64,000 bases of DNA from Strongylocentrotus purpuratus (taxonomy: Eukaryota; Echinodermata; Echinoidea; Camarodonta; Strongylocentrotidae). Position 1 is the stretch's first letter. Every line of letters begins with the position of its first letter. Location: NCBI RefSeq assembly GCF_000002235.5, contig NW_022145526.1, positions 1,817,501 to 1,881,500 on the forward strand. Direction: 5' to 3'. Position numbers and translations under genes: made by a program. This document shows, in pieces, positions 37,501-46,168 of this stretch. The notes beneath the pieces are model-generated. The model did not search any database. It saw nothing but the letters and a program-made list of their open reading frames with translations, and was not told the DNA's origin.

Positions 37501-40500
37501 ACTTAGTTTAATATCATTGTCTAGGTCATTCCATAACTCAATATCATTACAACGTAAGGATGTTTGACTAATTGTCCCGGGGGTAGTCGTCCTAGAGGGT
37601 TTTTGCCCTAGGGGGTAGCTGTCCTCGGGAGTAGTTGACTTGGGGCAGTTATTGGGGGTGGATGTCCAGGGGGTAGGTGTCCTAGAATAATAATTACAGT
37701 GCTTATATAGCGCCTAACACTTACTTTGTCAGAAGTCTCTAAGCGCTCTACAATAATGCAGCATAATTACCCTTGCTTTTTAATAGCAGTGCAGCTGCTA
37801 GAACCCTATATATCATTGTATAAAAAGTATGTGTTGAGGTTCAAATAGCATATTAGAATATGATTTGTTCATTTCAGTATTGGCAACATTTCACTGCCCT
37901 ATTTGGTCTGAATAAGTAAAAAGTTTCCAAAATCCTGATATTTCATAGAACTAGAATGCAATGGTTGGAAGGAACTTGCCACGTTTCATTGAAAAAACTT
38001 TATATTCTGTTAAATTACAAGTTTTGCTGCATAAAATCGAATAAATAAATAATGTATGACGTTAAAAGAAGGTACGTACATTTTGTTCAGCTGATGTGAT
38101 GATTGGCATGTCACCCCCTAAGCTTTGACAGTGTGCACGTGTGTCAGAGAATGACCTGAAGATACCATGGTAGAAGAGATACCGATAGCCACCAAACACT
38201 TCAAACCCTGATGTAGAACACTCTTGACATTCAACTGTAAGATAATAAGATACAAAGCATCAACACGGTAATCTTAACGGTAAAGATTTACCATAACCAC
38301 CTATATTGGTAAATGCTCTTGACTCTCATACGAGACGTCGATTATCTTCTCTTTTCCCCTCTTTCGGCTGATATTTTTCAATTTTGAAAGCTTTAATACA
38401 TATCTTTTGATTCATTAAACATTTTTTTAACAAAAAACGATTACGATTTTTTAAAGAAAAAGCTAACAGTAGATTTTTCGATTTTTGGACCGGTCGCAAA
38501 GGGCAATGCAACAACTTCTTTTTAAAGCCTAGTGATAGCCTCAATAATAAAGCAGTTGCCAATTACAGTTCTTTAATTTTCAAACATTCAAAACGTCCTG
38601 TTCACGAAAACGTGACTGATTGACTGGGAATGAACAATAAACAAGTGTCAGCACTTTTTACTTTCATAGGCAAACCCATGCTCTTTTGTTCAATTAAGTT
38701 TATTCATTTCCATACAAATCACATTACAAGAACACATACATTTGCAAAAGGTACTATAAAAATAACATGTAAAATATTTCATTATAATATACATAAATAC
38801 ATTAAAATATGAAACAATAATGGAAAAAGGGAAGTTATAGGAACCTAAATAAATGAGTCTTCGAGATATCTCCCCAAAAATAATTAAACAAAATGTGATG
38901 AACATAATAAAGATTTGAAATTATATACAATTATTTTGCCCCAGAGAGAACTGGTATAGCAACAGAAAAAAAAACAAAAAAAAACATACAAGCCCTACAA
39001 ATACACACACACACACACATTTCTATATACAAGGTGGAAAAGTATTCTACTCAAAATCACATGTGATTAGATGCTGCCTTACACTTCTTTTAAATCCATT
39101 GTAATTCGTTATGGATGTTATTTTATTAGGTAAAGTATTCCATATTGTTGGTGCTTTATGTCTGAAAGAAAATAATACATAAGATTTTTCAACAACCCAC
39201 ATATGATATTTATTTGTATTCCTCGGATTATATGTATGAACTGCATTATTGAGTGAAAGCATATTGTTAAGTGAACTGGGCAAAAAACCTTGATTGTGTT
39301 GAAATAATAAAATTGAGATGCAATATTGTTTAATTGATACACATCAAGAGTCTTGAGATTCATCAATAATGATTTTAGTATGGGCACGATAAGAAGCTAG
39401 AGAGCAAATTCTAACCACTTTCTTCTGCAACAAAAAAGATAGTTCAATTTCGACTTGTAGGTATTTGCTCAAACAGTATTGCAATAAGTTAAATATGGTG
39501 AAACAAATGTATCGTACAACAATATCAATATGCTTTGAGGTAAAACTGTGCGGAGTTTACCAACGATACTAACACTATTTGACACTTTATAAGTAATAGG
39601 CTAAACAAAATATGGTCAGTCCATGACCTACTTTCATTAATGAAAACGCCTAAAAACTTAACTGTGTCGTTGCGAAATTTTTGGCCCGATTTCAAAATGT
39701 TAACCCCCCCCCCTTGACAAAATCCTGCAAACGCCACTGCCTCTAGGTGGAAGTGTTTAATATTGATATATGTATAACTAAACACAGCAATGATTCCCTC
39801 ATCAAGATCAAGAGTCCATAAAGTATATCTTTTATCCTTTTTTTTAATTTCATTTCTAAACAAGATCTTCAATTGCAACAATGTTGACAACCACAATTGA
39901 CACGGTACAGATTCCTAATACCTCGGATATCACATGATTGTCAAAATCAGTCAGTACAAGACTAGTGCAGCGGTTGTGATGGGCAGACAGCAATAACTTG
40001 ATTCGGGCTGCAGCTTTAAACACCTCACATCAGGCCCCGATGAACGTTTTTTAAAGTAGGGGGGGGGGCTAAAGTATTTATGAACAGGTAGAGCGTAGCG
40101 TAAATTGGCGTAGGGTCCAGGGGGAAGCGCCCCTGGAAGCTCGGAGGTTTGAGCAGGCCAGGGGCAAATGAGGTCATTCAAAGGGTGTAGGAGGCATCAA
40201 CAATAAAGGGCACTTTCCGGGAGAAAGGGGCACCTACTAAGGGAAACCTCAAAGCGAAAATTTACAGTTTTTTTAGACCTTGGTATATACCCCTACAAAG
40301 TGATTACAGGGATGATTTCAATGTCTGTTTCTCTCTTAACATGGTCCATACTGTTTAAGCATCACACATTAACTTTGTAGTTGGTTTGTGATGGTAAGAA
40401 TAATTTTTGCGAGCGAGCGAAGCGAGTAAGCAAAAAATTTGGATTTGTGAGGTCGCAGTGAAAAAAAATTACATCTTATAAAGAAGAAAAAAAATCCTGA

Positions 40501-43500
40501 TGGGGGTTTAAGCACAATCTAATCATGAAAGACTGAAAAGATCTTTAATATGAACCATAAATATATCAACTTTAAATACGAGCGAGCGTACCGAGCCACA
40601 CTTGGGTGAAATTAAAGAAAAGTTCCTCTTAATCCCTTTAAATTAGGAGCACTTTTTATGGGGGGCACATATCCAACGGGGAAAATGACACTTATTTGAA
40701 ATGAAAAAGAGCACATGTCAAAGAAAAAAGGGGAATTACCAGAGGTGAAAATGGGGCACTCCTCGCACTTTATAAGGGGCACTCACCAGAAATAAAAATA
40801 GGCACTTATGACAACGGAAAAAGTGCAATTTTCAGAAGAAAAATGGCACTAATCAGAGATAAAAAGGCGCACTTATTACAGAGTTAAAGGGGGCACCTCT
40901 CAAATTTTAATAAGGGCATGCACTCATCGGAGATGAAAAGGGGCACGCTTAAGAAAGAACCAAATCTCACGCACACATTATGCAGTGAGTAAGTAAGTGA
41001 GTAATTACGTCCTGCAGGACACAACACAAATCCCAGGTTGGTTTCCGGAAGCTGGAGAAGAATCCTTTTTGCATCGTATACTGATTTTAATTTTTAATGA
41101 TTTACGCATCTATCCAATCCGTCCATATAGTGTAACAGTAACAACCCATCTGTGACACTAATAAACGATGTGCATGAGACTAATTTTATTCGGTATAATT
41201 TACATAAAATAAATATTATGGGCAGATTGAAAAAGAAAAATTTAGACTGACAGGTCGTCTTCTGTGCACCTGTTCAACTGAATGCAGTGTTTTTACCCAG
41301 ATTCTGGTGATAAAAATGGGTAATTTTCTGAATAAATCAGGCTTTTACGACCACTTTTACGGAACTAATTTTATGAATCCGCGAACTGCCGAATTTGGAA
41401 GCTTTGCCGACATGCTTCACGATGCCTCCGTGTTTTTACTTTTTGCATTTTTCTATTTTTTCGTGCTTTTTTCCTTAATTACGTTTGCTAAGTCGCGCTT
41501 TTATGTAGATAAAATATGTGGTCTCGCATTTTGCAGGAATTTTGTTTCCGGGGCCTTGCCCTTTGTTTGGTTTCTTTCTAATTCTCTTTAAAATACTTTT
41601 TTTCAAATAAGAGGGGGGGGGGGCTCGAGCCCCGCCATACCGCGGACCCTGTGTAACAGCATGATGATTTGACAGATGGACCTGAAGTTAACCGAGTCCT
41701 GAAATAATTTTGAACGTTGTAACTTGTACGCCCTAGTGTAGGGAGATCATCGGCATTTTGTTTCTATCATAGGCCTAAAACACGAATTAGGGCTAGTTTT
41801 GAACTGAAAACAACCCAAAGCTCGGCGCATGTCCAGCTGAACCGCGGGAGCTTGGCCTATATACGGATAGGTGAGGACCCTGGGTCCACTCCTAACTCGT
41901 GTTTTAGCCCCTCTTTCTTCCCTTTTCCTTTCTTTTCCTTTCCTTTCCTTTTATTCGGGGGGGGGGGGGGGCAGGCCCGTCGGCCCCCCCCCCCCCCCGT
42001 GGATCCGCGCCTGACTTTAGCTAATTTTAGCCTGTCAGGGAAAATTCCTGAAAACAAAGAACAATGAAAATAGAACATAATGGTTTTAAAATGAAATGAA
42101 TAACTTTTTTAACAACTTTGGGATCAACATCATCTATTCCACAAATATTTACCCAAAATTGGTTAAAATAATCAGAAATAATTTTAGGATCATAGATATC
42201 TTGTCCATTGAATGATATAAAAGGACTTTTTTTAAAGATTTACAAAGAACATCATTAATTATGTCTCATGTCTTTTTCATGCTTCCTTTGGCAATTTGGA
42301 ACTTTAATCTGTAAACAAATCCATTTTGCTGTACTTAGAATATTGTTTACCCGATTTCTAATTCTGTTATATCTTCTCTTTAAAGTTGTTTCGATCATTA
42401 CAAAATTCTTTATATAATCTGTTTCTCTTATCAATTTGACGCAAAATACTACCAGTGATCCAAGGCTGCTTCATTTTTATTTTCCTTGGTTTATTTTCTT
42501 TTATTATAAAAGTTTCATTATACAAAGTTGTTAAACAAATCTAAAAAAATATTATAAGCTTCATTAGCATTAGAACAACGAATTGTTCCAGTTCAGTTTA
42601 CATTACATAACAACATCTTAAAATAATCAATAGTTTCTTCATTAATAATCCGGCTGTAACGCAAAGGGTCACACTGAATGTTGAGTTTCTGTTTAGTAAT
42701 TTGAAATATAGGAACATGATCAGAGATGTCATTATAGAATAAACATGAAGAAACATCAAAGTCAAAATGGTTAATAAAAATATGATCTATTAATGATGAA
42801 GTTGTGGAGGTAATTCTTGTAGCTTTGTCAATCAAAGGTAGCAAGTAGTTAACATATATAACACTTAAAAAGTTACTAACTGCATTATGTTTATGCTGTA
42901 TGATATTTACATTAAAATCACCTATTATGTAAATACGCTTGTTTTCACGGTTCATTTTTTCTAAACATTTATCAAATTCTTCTGTAAATTCTCTAAGATT
43001 GGATTATGGTTTTCTGTTTATAATCCCAACTAAAACTTTCTTTTGTTTCTGTTGTAAAATTTCGATAAATAGAGATTCATAGTTAACAGAAGAAATTTTA
43101 CCATTTATCTCGTATTATAATATGCTCTGGGAAATTTCAAAGAGTAATGTCGATATTATTTTGTTATTGCAAAAGAAAGCAGTACGTCTTTGTACGAATT
43201 CTTCTTATCGTGAACATTCAAATCCACTGTGTTTTTTTTTTTTATATCTGTATCCTGCAAACCGCACTTTTTATGTTCCGCTTACAAAACGGGGAACGAA
43301 TAAACATGTACACTCGTATCCCACAAGACACGTTCCATCTGAGAAATACAAAAAACGTATTAGCCTTCAAATCCATTCGACATGCTGGTCCAGATACTTG
43401 GAATTCACTCCCTACTGTAATTCGAAATCTGAAGTCGACATACTCTTTCAAAATAGCTGTAAAACTATGCTCCTAAACCATTACCAATGATTCGTGCTTT

Positions 43501-45687
43501 TATCTTCATTTTATGTATGTTACTCATTCAACCTCTATTTTCCATGACCTGGCGTCATGTCTTCTAATGTCAGCAGGTGTCTGGTATTTTGGAATTCTAT
43601 AGTCTCCCCTCTTTCTATTTATCTTTTCTCTTTCTATTGCAAGTCATTCTCTCTCTTCATTGTGTTTAATATACACATATGCTGTTAGTTTAGTTAAGAT
43701 TAGTTCATTTGGGTTTAATCAATAATAGTTTAGTTTAATCGAGGGCTACAAGCATTTCAAGCTTCATGCTTACGCTGTATTCCTCCTATACCATGTTAAA
43801 TATAACAATAATAAATGTTCTATACGTATTGTCTATGTTCTATACAATATGAGTATCATGTATTGTACTTTGAAAGTAAATTATATCACACTGATCGACA
43901 GTATGTATGTTTAAAATATGATATAGAAATCAATAAATCAAATCAAATCAAATTAATTAAATAATAAATAAATATTTATTTAAGAGCGTTTAGAGTTGTC
44001 GTCTTTTGAAACAACCTCCAACTACAAATAGGAGTAAAGGATGACTGTTACTTGTATTAAAACGTAAAACATACAAACAACATGTTATGTTCTATTTAAA
44101 CATTAAACAAAACTGTTTTGCTTACATACCTGTATGTGTAAATTATATTATTGAATGACACACTGTAGTTTATAACAAAACAAAGCAAGCTGATTAAACA
44201 TCTATAGTGTAGAGGTTGTAGAAATTGATCATCTGATTGAAATGTTAACATCCTGTAACATGGGAAACAAACCATACATTGAAAAATGTCGTTCATAACA
44301 TGTATAAAAAGAGTATGTTTGTAAGTGAATTTTATAAGGAGTTTTAATGACTACAATCGATATTAGCTTCATATTTCACTCTGTTAGATCACATAAGCAT
44401 GTTTAAGTACACGTACTTGCAATGAACAGCAAAGCTACGGTCACAAAAGTTCGTACGAACGATGCGTTAGTACGAATCTCCCTGTTCGTAAACAAATGCC
44501 AGAGTGACTTCGTAGAATTTCGTAGATGGGGCATAATTTCTTACGTCTTTGTTACGTTTAATTTTTCGTTTTTTCTTCTTCTTAAGAATGCCTTGAGTGC
44601 TTCTTACCTCAGACTTACGGCCATCTTGGCCTGCAAATGGGACATAGTACCTTTACTGACCCACATATTTGTTGGTGTAGTTAATAGCAGATGAGTTTTA
44701 TACCATAGTTATTAGATATGCTATAGTATAGTAATAATGACTGCTTTTAAAGACATAGAACGCCTCTGGCAATAGCAAAATTGTAACCTCCCCTTGAGCG
44801 TTTAAAATAACTATGTCTCGAATATTAAAGCAGTCTTTATTAATTTTATATATCGAAAAAAAGAGTCAACTTATGACACCACCTTGGCTTTTCTCTAGTT
44901 TATCTGCACACATGTATCAACACAAAATTATGGCATCTGCCATAGACTTTTGTCTCAAAAAGTGAATGCGTAACAACATTCAAGAACAAAAGGCAGCGGG
45001 GTACAAGTTCCCAGAAATGATTTCCACTCAACAAAATAGCAGATATTCTGTGCTTTCAAATGCGTTTCGCCCCAATTTATAACGTCAATGGTATGGTCGA
45101 ATCGATGCAACAATGTCATAATTCGTAGTAGTAGTTTAAATGTTGTATAGCTGCAGCGACGTACACGTATGCGCACACAATTACCAGATTTTAACACGTG
45201 AACCATTTTATTTCAGCAAGACTGAACTATTTTGCCGGTAACTGGAATTTTGCCGGGATTTTATTGATTTACTAGAACTATTACATAGGTTTGGCATTTT
45301 TCGTTTATTTACGGGAATGGCTAAAACCACGACTGCAATTTCGACCAATCAGATGACTGGATTTCTTAAGTGAGGTATATAATTCACAATACTATTGTAA
45401 GAACTCATAGTATTCATATCTGGTGAATAAATAAGGAGATAGATTAATCTCCAAAATTTGCATTTCTCAAAAATATGAATAGTCTTGATCCTAAAAATAC
45501 ACATTTGAAGTATGTTAACATAATTTAATTTTTGACCCTTTTGGGGGCACATTTGATATATGTATTTTTAAAAAATACAGTAAAACATTCAGTGAGTTTG
45601 ATACAAACCTGTTGAAGATGAAATAATCCATATCAGAGTAAGAGGCAGGAATACCCTGAACCATCCAAGTATTGAATCCCCAGACAT
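15475..45687 (-). CDS. Gene A: four-CTLD / Tie-type ectodomain / ITAM-like-tail receptor (20 exons)
   Basis: Predicted type I membrane receptor of 1047 residues, acting at the cell surface as a lectin-like recognition receptor that could signal through tail tyrosines. Exons, 5' to 3': 45687-45609, 38234-38080, 35682-35570, 34696-34542, 33841-33702, 31390-31272, 30655-30543, 27274-27129, 26413-26307, 25255-25119, 23716-23574, 23244-23135, 22658-22528, 21906-21586, 21020-20739, 20214-20080, 18461-18312, 17986-17855, 16501-16354, 15802-15475. All junctions follow GT-AG, all phases agree, and the total is divisible by three. Domain identities come from motifs I read by eye. Tie-type Ig/EGF modules are known from endothelial receptor tyrosine kinases, but no kinase follows here. 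A LINE insertion truncates the tail. Function is inferred; exon structure is well supported, ligand unknown. Confidence 0.88.
16354..16501 (-). CDS. Gene A exon 19: stalk and transmembrane segment
   Basis: This 148-nt exon (phase 1 in, phase 2 out) starts with a Ser/Thr/Pro/Gly-rich stalk of about 25 residues, likely O-glycosylated. It continues into a membrane span (GAIVVIVIVIVLIIIF) followed by YKRR as stop-transfer. The span has no charged residue, so the receptor is not built like adaptor-dependent receptors that need a membrane Lys or Arg. That fits signalling through its own tail. Confidence 0.9.
16790..17090. mobile_element. Palindrome-rich element with TTCTTGATATCAAGAA repeats
   Basis: About eight copies of the 16-bp palindrome TTCTTGATATCAAGAA (some with one change) occur here. 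A ~48-bp unit containing ACTACCATTGCTTTACAACG is repeated twice exactly. The left part (GCGTATGGCAAGCCGTTTTAAC) matches the ends of the MITE at 57889-58178. It lies in the intron between the EGF3 and transmembrane exons. Confidence 0.7.
17100..17850. other. Gene A intron, nothing firm
   Basis: A plus-strand open frame at 17539-17814 contains a hydrophobic run (MKATCIFILLIVCRFTDG) but has no other support. No repeat was recognised. Confidence 0.4.
17855..17986 (-). CDS. Gene A exon 18: EGF-like domain 3 (Tie EGF3 type)
   Basis: This 132-nt phase 1-1 exon encodes 44 residues: TCADGMFGADCLQECHC, then GADCDDVTGEC and WSGSACQ. Tie2 EGF3 has ACHPGFYGPDCKLRCSC and WQGLQC at the same places. The next exon is the membrane stalk, so the third Ig and the FNIII domains of Tie are absent. 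Confidence 0.86.
18312..18461 (-). CDS. Gene A exon 17: EGF-like domain 2 (Tie EGF2 type)
   Basis: This 150-nt phase 1-1 exon reads ACGMHKFGLDCEFEC, then CAGSQICLPDPFGCTC and GYTGIYCNE. Tie2 EGF2 has ACELHTFGRTC and the diagnostic CLPDPYGCSC followed by WKGLQCNE. The CLPDPFGC motif is unusual among EGF domains and is the best single marker of Tie kinship here. The upstream intron holds a roughly 900-bp low-complexity duplication. Confidence 0.9.
18590..20060. repeat. Low-complexity intron with an internal duplication
   Basis: 18600-18720 and 19497-19615 are diverged copies (TTGTTTTGATTG, AATCATT.GCAAATAAT, TGGAAACAAAA). Each is followed by ATT and TTC simple repeats. A retroelement 3' tail ends near 19145. 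Confidence 0.65.
20080..20214 (-). CDS. Gene A exon 16: EGF-like domain 1 (Tie EGF1 type)
   Basis: This 135-nt phase 1-1 exon encodes 45 residues with the cysteine pattern ECPYGRWNPPLCDRLC, CYNGGVCHELSGTC, ICPPGHAGKNC. Tie2 EGF1 as I recall it contains KWGPEC, NNGVCHEDTGECICPPGF and GRTC, so the resemblance is close. Introns on both sides are in phase 1. Confidence 0.87.
20739..21020 (-). CDS. Gene A exon 15: Ig-like domain 2 (Tie Ig2 type, no cysteines)
   Basis: A 282-nt phase 1-1 exon gives 94 residues with IRWRK, SVSDAGVYV and a C-terminal RLIVK. There are no cysteines. In human Tie2, as I recall it, Ig2 likewise lacks the Ig disulphide and reads QDAGVYSARY and TRLIV just before the first EGF cysteine. 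The match in motif order and in the missing disulphide is the strongest sign that this block is Tie-derived. In Tie2 this domain carries the angiopoietin contact; whether this one binds a fibrinogen-type ligand is unknown. Confidence 0.82.
21586..21906 (-). CDS. Gene A exon 14: Ig-like domain 1 (Tie Ig1 type)
   Basis: A single 321-nt exon, phase 1-1, gives 107 residues. The two Ig cysteines are visible in NASFVCLLGSE and GFFECSTV, spaced as in an Ig fold. It sits at the position of Ig1 in the Tie ectodomain, directly before a cysteine-free Ig and three EGF modules. Identity as Ig1 of a Tie-type block rests mainly on order; the sequence alone only says Ig-like. Confidence 0.72.
22528..23716 (-). 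CDS. Gene A exons 11-13: C-type lectin domain 4
   Basis: Exons 23716-23574, 23244-23135 and 22658-22528 (384 nt, 128 residues). Motifs: YYISQSWMTSYSFAR, YCQAQGGDLVQPKT, YWFGLDDINQEG, QWIDGTPL, FPAWSDGDT, NERCV, and RCTSYLRFACE. The fold cysteines are present but the EPN position reads differently, so this domain probably does not bind mannose-type sugars. It joins directly, in phase 1, to the Ig-like exons. Confidence 0.88.
24480..24960. other. GC-rich, CGTACGG-rich island in a gene A intron
   Basis: A sharp GC rise in AT-rich DNA with many CCGTACGG-, CCGTGC- and GCACGG-type words in both orientations. Both strands have open frames, which is what such composition gives. It may be a mobile element of unknown class. 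Confidence 0.45.
25119..27274 (-). CDS. Gene A exons 8-10: C-type lectin domain 3
   Basis: Exons 27274-27129, 26413-26307 and 25255-25119 (390 nt, 130 residues). Visible motifs are YFISPSWLARSY, YCQYHGADLALIKS, FFGLTDQTDEGTF, KWIDGTPL, YSVWRDPEPNNDGNENCA, GWLDIPC and FICERH. EPN plus WLD (a WND variant) and the full late cysteine pair make this the best candidate for a calcium-dependent sugar-binding CTLD in the protein. The GC-rich island at 24480-24960 lies in the intron that follows. Confidence 0.88.
27871..30398. mobile_element. hAT-like composite element with an internal satellite
   Basis: The termini CAGGCGCGGATCCAGG and CCTGGATCCGCACCTG are inverted repeats. They are flanked by TCCTATAA (27863-27870) and TCCTACAA (30399-30406), an 8-bp target duplication with one change, as expected for hAT transposons. 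The interior holds poly-C/poly-G runs, a second start (CAGGCGCGTAGCCAGGG at 28408) and the satellite array. No transposase frame was recognised. Confidence 0.7.
28560..30250 (+). repeat. Satellite of ~16 units of ~110 bp with a GC hairpin
   Basis: Units contain ACAACGAATCGTCTTCTTTC, TTTAATGAAACGTAAAAG and the hairpin CCGCGCTTCGCGCGGGAG. A block of about 160 bp at 29265-29430 recurs almost exactly at 29485-29646, showing recent unequal exchange or conversion. The same satellite in reverse lies at 59270-59900. Confidence 0.88.
30543..33841 (-). CDS. Gene A exons 5-7: C-type lectin domain 2
   Basis: Exons 33841-33702, 31390-31272 and 30655-30543 (372 nt, 124 residues). The N exon holds ICQSYGGDLAIIKT, the middle exon YLFGLRRIGFGTF and WLDDTP, and the C exon REPNNPDSWGCLGL followed by SWYDQDS and LPYICE. 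EPN is the classical mannose-type calcium-site motif, known from mannose-binding proteins. The cysteine expected just after the WxD element reads Ser, so one conserved disulphide partner seems lost. A plus-strand LINE fragment lies in the first intron of this domain and a (CT)n tract in the second part. Confidence 0.86.
31545..31582. repeat. (CT)n tract
   Basis: A poly-C run followed by CT repeats in a gene A intron. Other CT tracts are at 21116-21140 and 34231-34330. Confidence 0.85.
31850..33660 (+). mobile_element. LINE RT fragment in a CTLD2 intron
   Basis: Plus frames give IRKAFDTVYHDILVHKL, SYLSNRDQMVCFKGV, the catalytic YADDTTLTVSG, and CLGVMIDEELRWKEH, an RT of the CR1/L2-like group. 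The 3' end near 33590-33660 (CATGGAAGACCATCAAATTG) resembles the tail at 54150-54235. It has many frame breaks. Confidence 0.78.
34231..34330. repeat. (CT)n tract with poly-G element beside it
   Basis: A long CT/TCTG simple repeat. At 33950-34140 are poly-C and poly-G runs with ends like those of the GATCCAGG/TAGCCAGG MITEs. Confidence 0.85.
34542..38234 (-). CDS. Gene A exons 2-4: C-type lectin domain 1
   Basis: Three exons (38234-38080, 35682-35570, 34696-34542; 155+113+155 nt = 141 residues) form one CTLD. The N exon begins VECQEC, a cysteine pair as in long-form CTLDs, and holds HCQSLGGDMPII. The middle exon carries YFIGLEDMDQDG and RWIDG. The C exon carries YTNWDD, PPYCALM, WNRVAC and RHICQ. 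No EPN or QPD sugar-specificity motif is visible, so carbohydrate binding by this domain is doubtful. Phases run 1-0, 0-2, 2-1. The middle intron holds a poly-G element absent from the paralogue in gene B. Confidence 0.88.
35715..35890. mobile_element. Poly-G MITE present in gene A, absent in gene B
   Basis: Three runs of 12-18 G alternate with TTTGAAAATCG segments, ending GCGCCTG. Gene B lacks this block at the corresponding intron position (about 955-995). Related pieces occur at 33950-34010, 39690-39720 and 46018-46110. The G runs could form quadruplexes. Confidence 0.65.
36990..37690. repeat. GGGGGTAGTTGTCC minisatellite split by a LINE tail
   Basis: Units of about 14-17 bp (GGGGTAGTTGTCCGG and variants) occupy 36990-37080 and 37575-37690. 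Between them, on the minus strand, is a LINE RT C-terminus (ELWNDLDNDIKLSKNLDKF near 37550) with its tail ending at about 37088. Confidence 0.7.
37685..37830 (-). mobile_element. Retroelement 3' tail (TATATAGCGC family)
   Basis: It contains AATAATTACAGTGCTTATAT and AGCGC, then TGCAGCATAATTACCC. The last part recurs at 24990-25040. Similar tails occur near 9820-9860. Confidence 0.5.
38330..39000. other. Gene A intron 1, AT-rich, nothing recognised
   Basis: No motif-bearing frame. A short (AC)n tract follows at 39001-39020. Confidence 0.4.
39030..39900 (-). mobile_element. LINE RT C-terminal fragment
   Basis: Minus frames give FRNDTVKFLGVFINESRSW, then FRHKAPTIWNTLPNKI and FKRSVRQHL, the usual C-terminal RT region. 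It is decayed and 5'-truncated. Confidence 0.72.
40180..40960 (+). repeat. GGGGCAC-type minisatellite, second locus
   Basis: Repeats of about 23-26 bp (GGGGCACTTATCAGAAATAAAA variants) lie at 40590-40950 with looser units from 40190. They relate to 10895-11110. The flank includes GCGAGCGAGCGAAGCGAG near 40410. Confidence 0.6.
41000..41650. other. Unrecognised sequence with a 94-codon frame
   Basis: The plus frame 41307-41591 starts MIKMGNFLNK and has one hydrophobic stretch. No family is recognised, and it ends beside a poly-G element. I do not call it a gene. Confidence 0.35.
42065..43960. mobile_element. LINE with inverted 5' segment (head-to-head halves)
   Basis: 43110 down to 42065 (minus) encodes an endonuclease region (VNYESLFIEILQQKQ, IYIIGDFNVNI, SSLIDHIFINH, DHVPIF). 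From 43110 to about 43490 (plus) comes the RT C-terminus (LLLQKKAVRLC, LRNTKNVLAFKSIRH, PDTWNSLP), then a 3' tail to 43960 with AAATCAAATCAAATC. Both halves suit one LINE family, and the arrangement is that expected from twin priming. Confidence 0.7.
44000..45460. other. Gene A intron 1, nothing firm
   Basis: There is a short foldback near 44737-44848 and CGTACGAA-type words near 44440-44520. No gene is supported. Confidence 0.4.
45609..45687 (-). CDS. Gene A exon 1: signal peptide
   Basis: The exon encodes 26 residues starting MSGDSILGWF, then a hydrophobic run (VFLPLTLIWII) and a small polar SSST end, a typical signal peptide. It ends in phase 1 at a GTTTGTAT donor. The start was chosen because the paralogous exon at 4095-4017 has the same length and begins MSGDTVLGWF. 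The frame stays open upstream to about 45864, but that extension would bury the signal peptide. Intron 1 is about 7.4 kb and filled with mobile elements. Confidence 0.85.
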
Positions 45688-46000
45688 TGTCAATATCACA
45701 GGAACACAGAGAGTGAGATGCAGTGCCCAATAGTGAAGTCCAATATTGAATATATCAAGTCCTATGTACAGATAGCAAAACAGATTGCGCTTGGAGTTAT
45801 ATCCATTTGAGCTGTATACCCTCATACGACAGAGCAGCTTGGAATATCCTGTGATCTGATTCAAGTACCCAAATATTGTGACTGAGTTTTGAAAAGGAAG
45901 TCTAATATACCAAGAATCAAATTAGAGACAATGTACTTCCTCCTTGTGGGTTGGTCGGTGGTGGTAAGTAAATGTATGAGAGTTATACTGAGGCAGGGGA
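45688..46000 (-). promoter_or_regulatory. Gene A 5' flank conserved with gene B
   Basis: This is the counterpart of 4096-4400. It contains a stretch shared between the copies up to about 46000, where poly-G tracts (46018-46036 and 46108-46122) begin. The TATA-like TGGTATATTA on the minus strand near 45912 is a weak candidate only. Confidence 0.38.
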
Positions 46001-46168
46001 GTACGCATGATTTTTTTGAGGGGGGAGGGGGGGGGGGGGTTAAAATTTGAAAATCGCGCCGAAACTTTCGCAACGACTCAACCAGCCGCTGAATCAGCAG
46101 GGGAATGGGGGGGGGGGGGGGGTAGGATTTCATGAACAATTTCGCAACGACTCAGCCAGCCGGTTTAA

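Larger units (their letters stand above)
34497..38300. repeat. Segmental duplication, gene A copy (matches 1-2575)
   Basis: This is the counterpart of the window's left end. Three insertions distinguish it: a ~320-bp block near 35080-35400 (or a loss in gene B), a poly-G element near 35715-35890 ending in a CGCCTG terminus, and a compound block at 36980-37860 made of a GGGGGTAGTTGTCC minisatellite, a LINE tail and a second retroelement tail. Confidence 0.88.

Noticed and set aside
41307-41591. 94-codon frame with one membrane-like stretch
   Set aside because: No recognised family, borders a poly-G element, no paired exons.
45589-45864. Longer N-terminus for gene A from an upstream ATG
   Set aside because: It would bury the signal peptide, and the paralogue supports the MSGD start.
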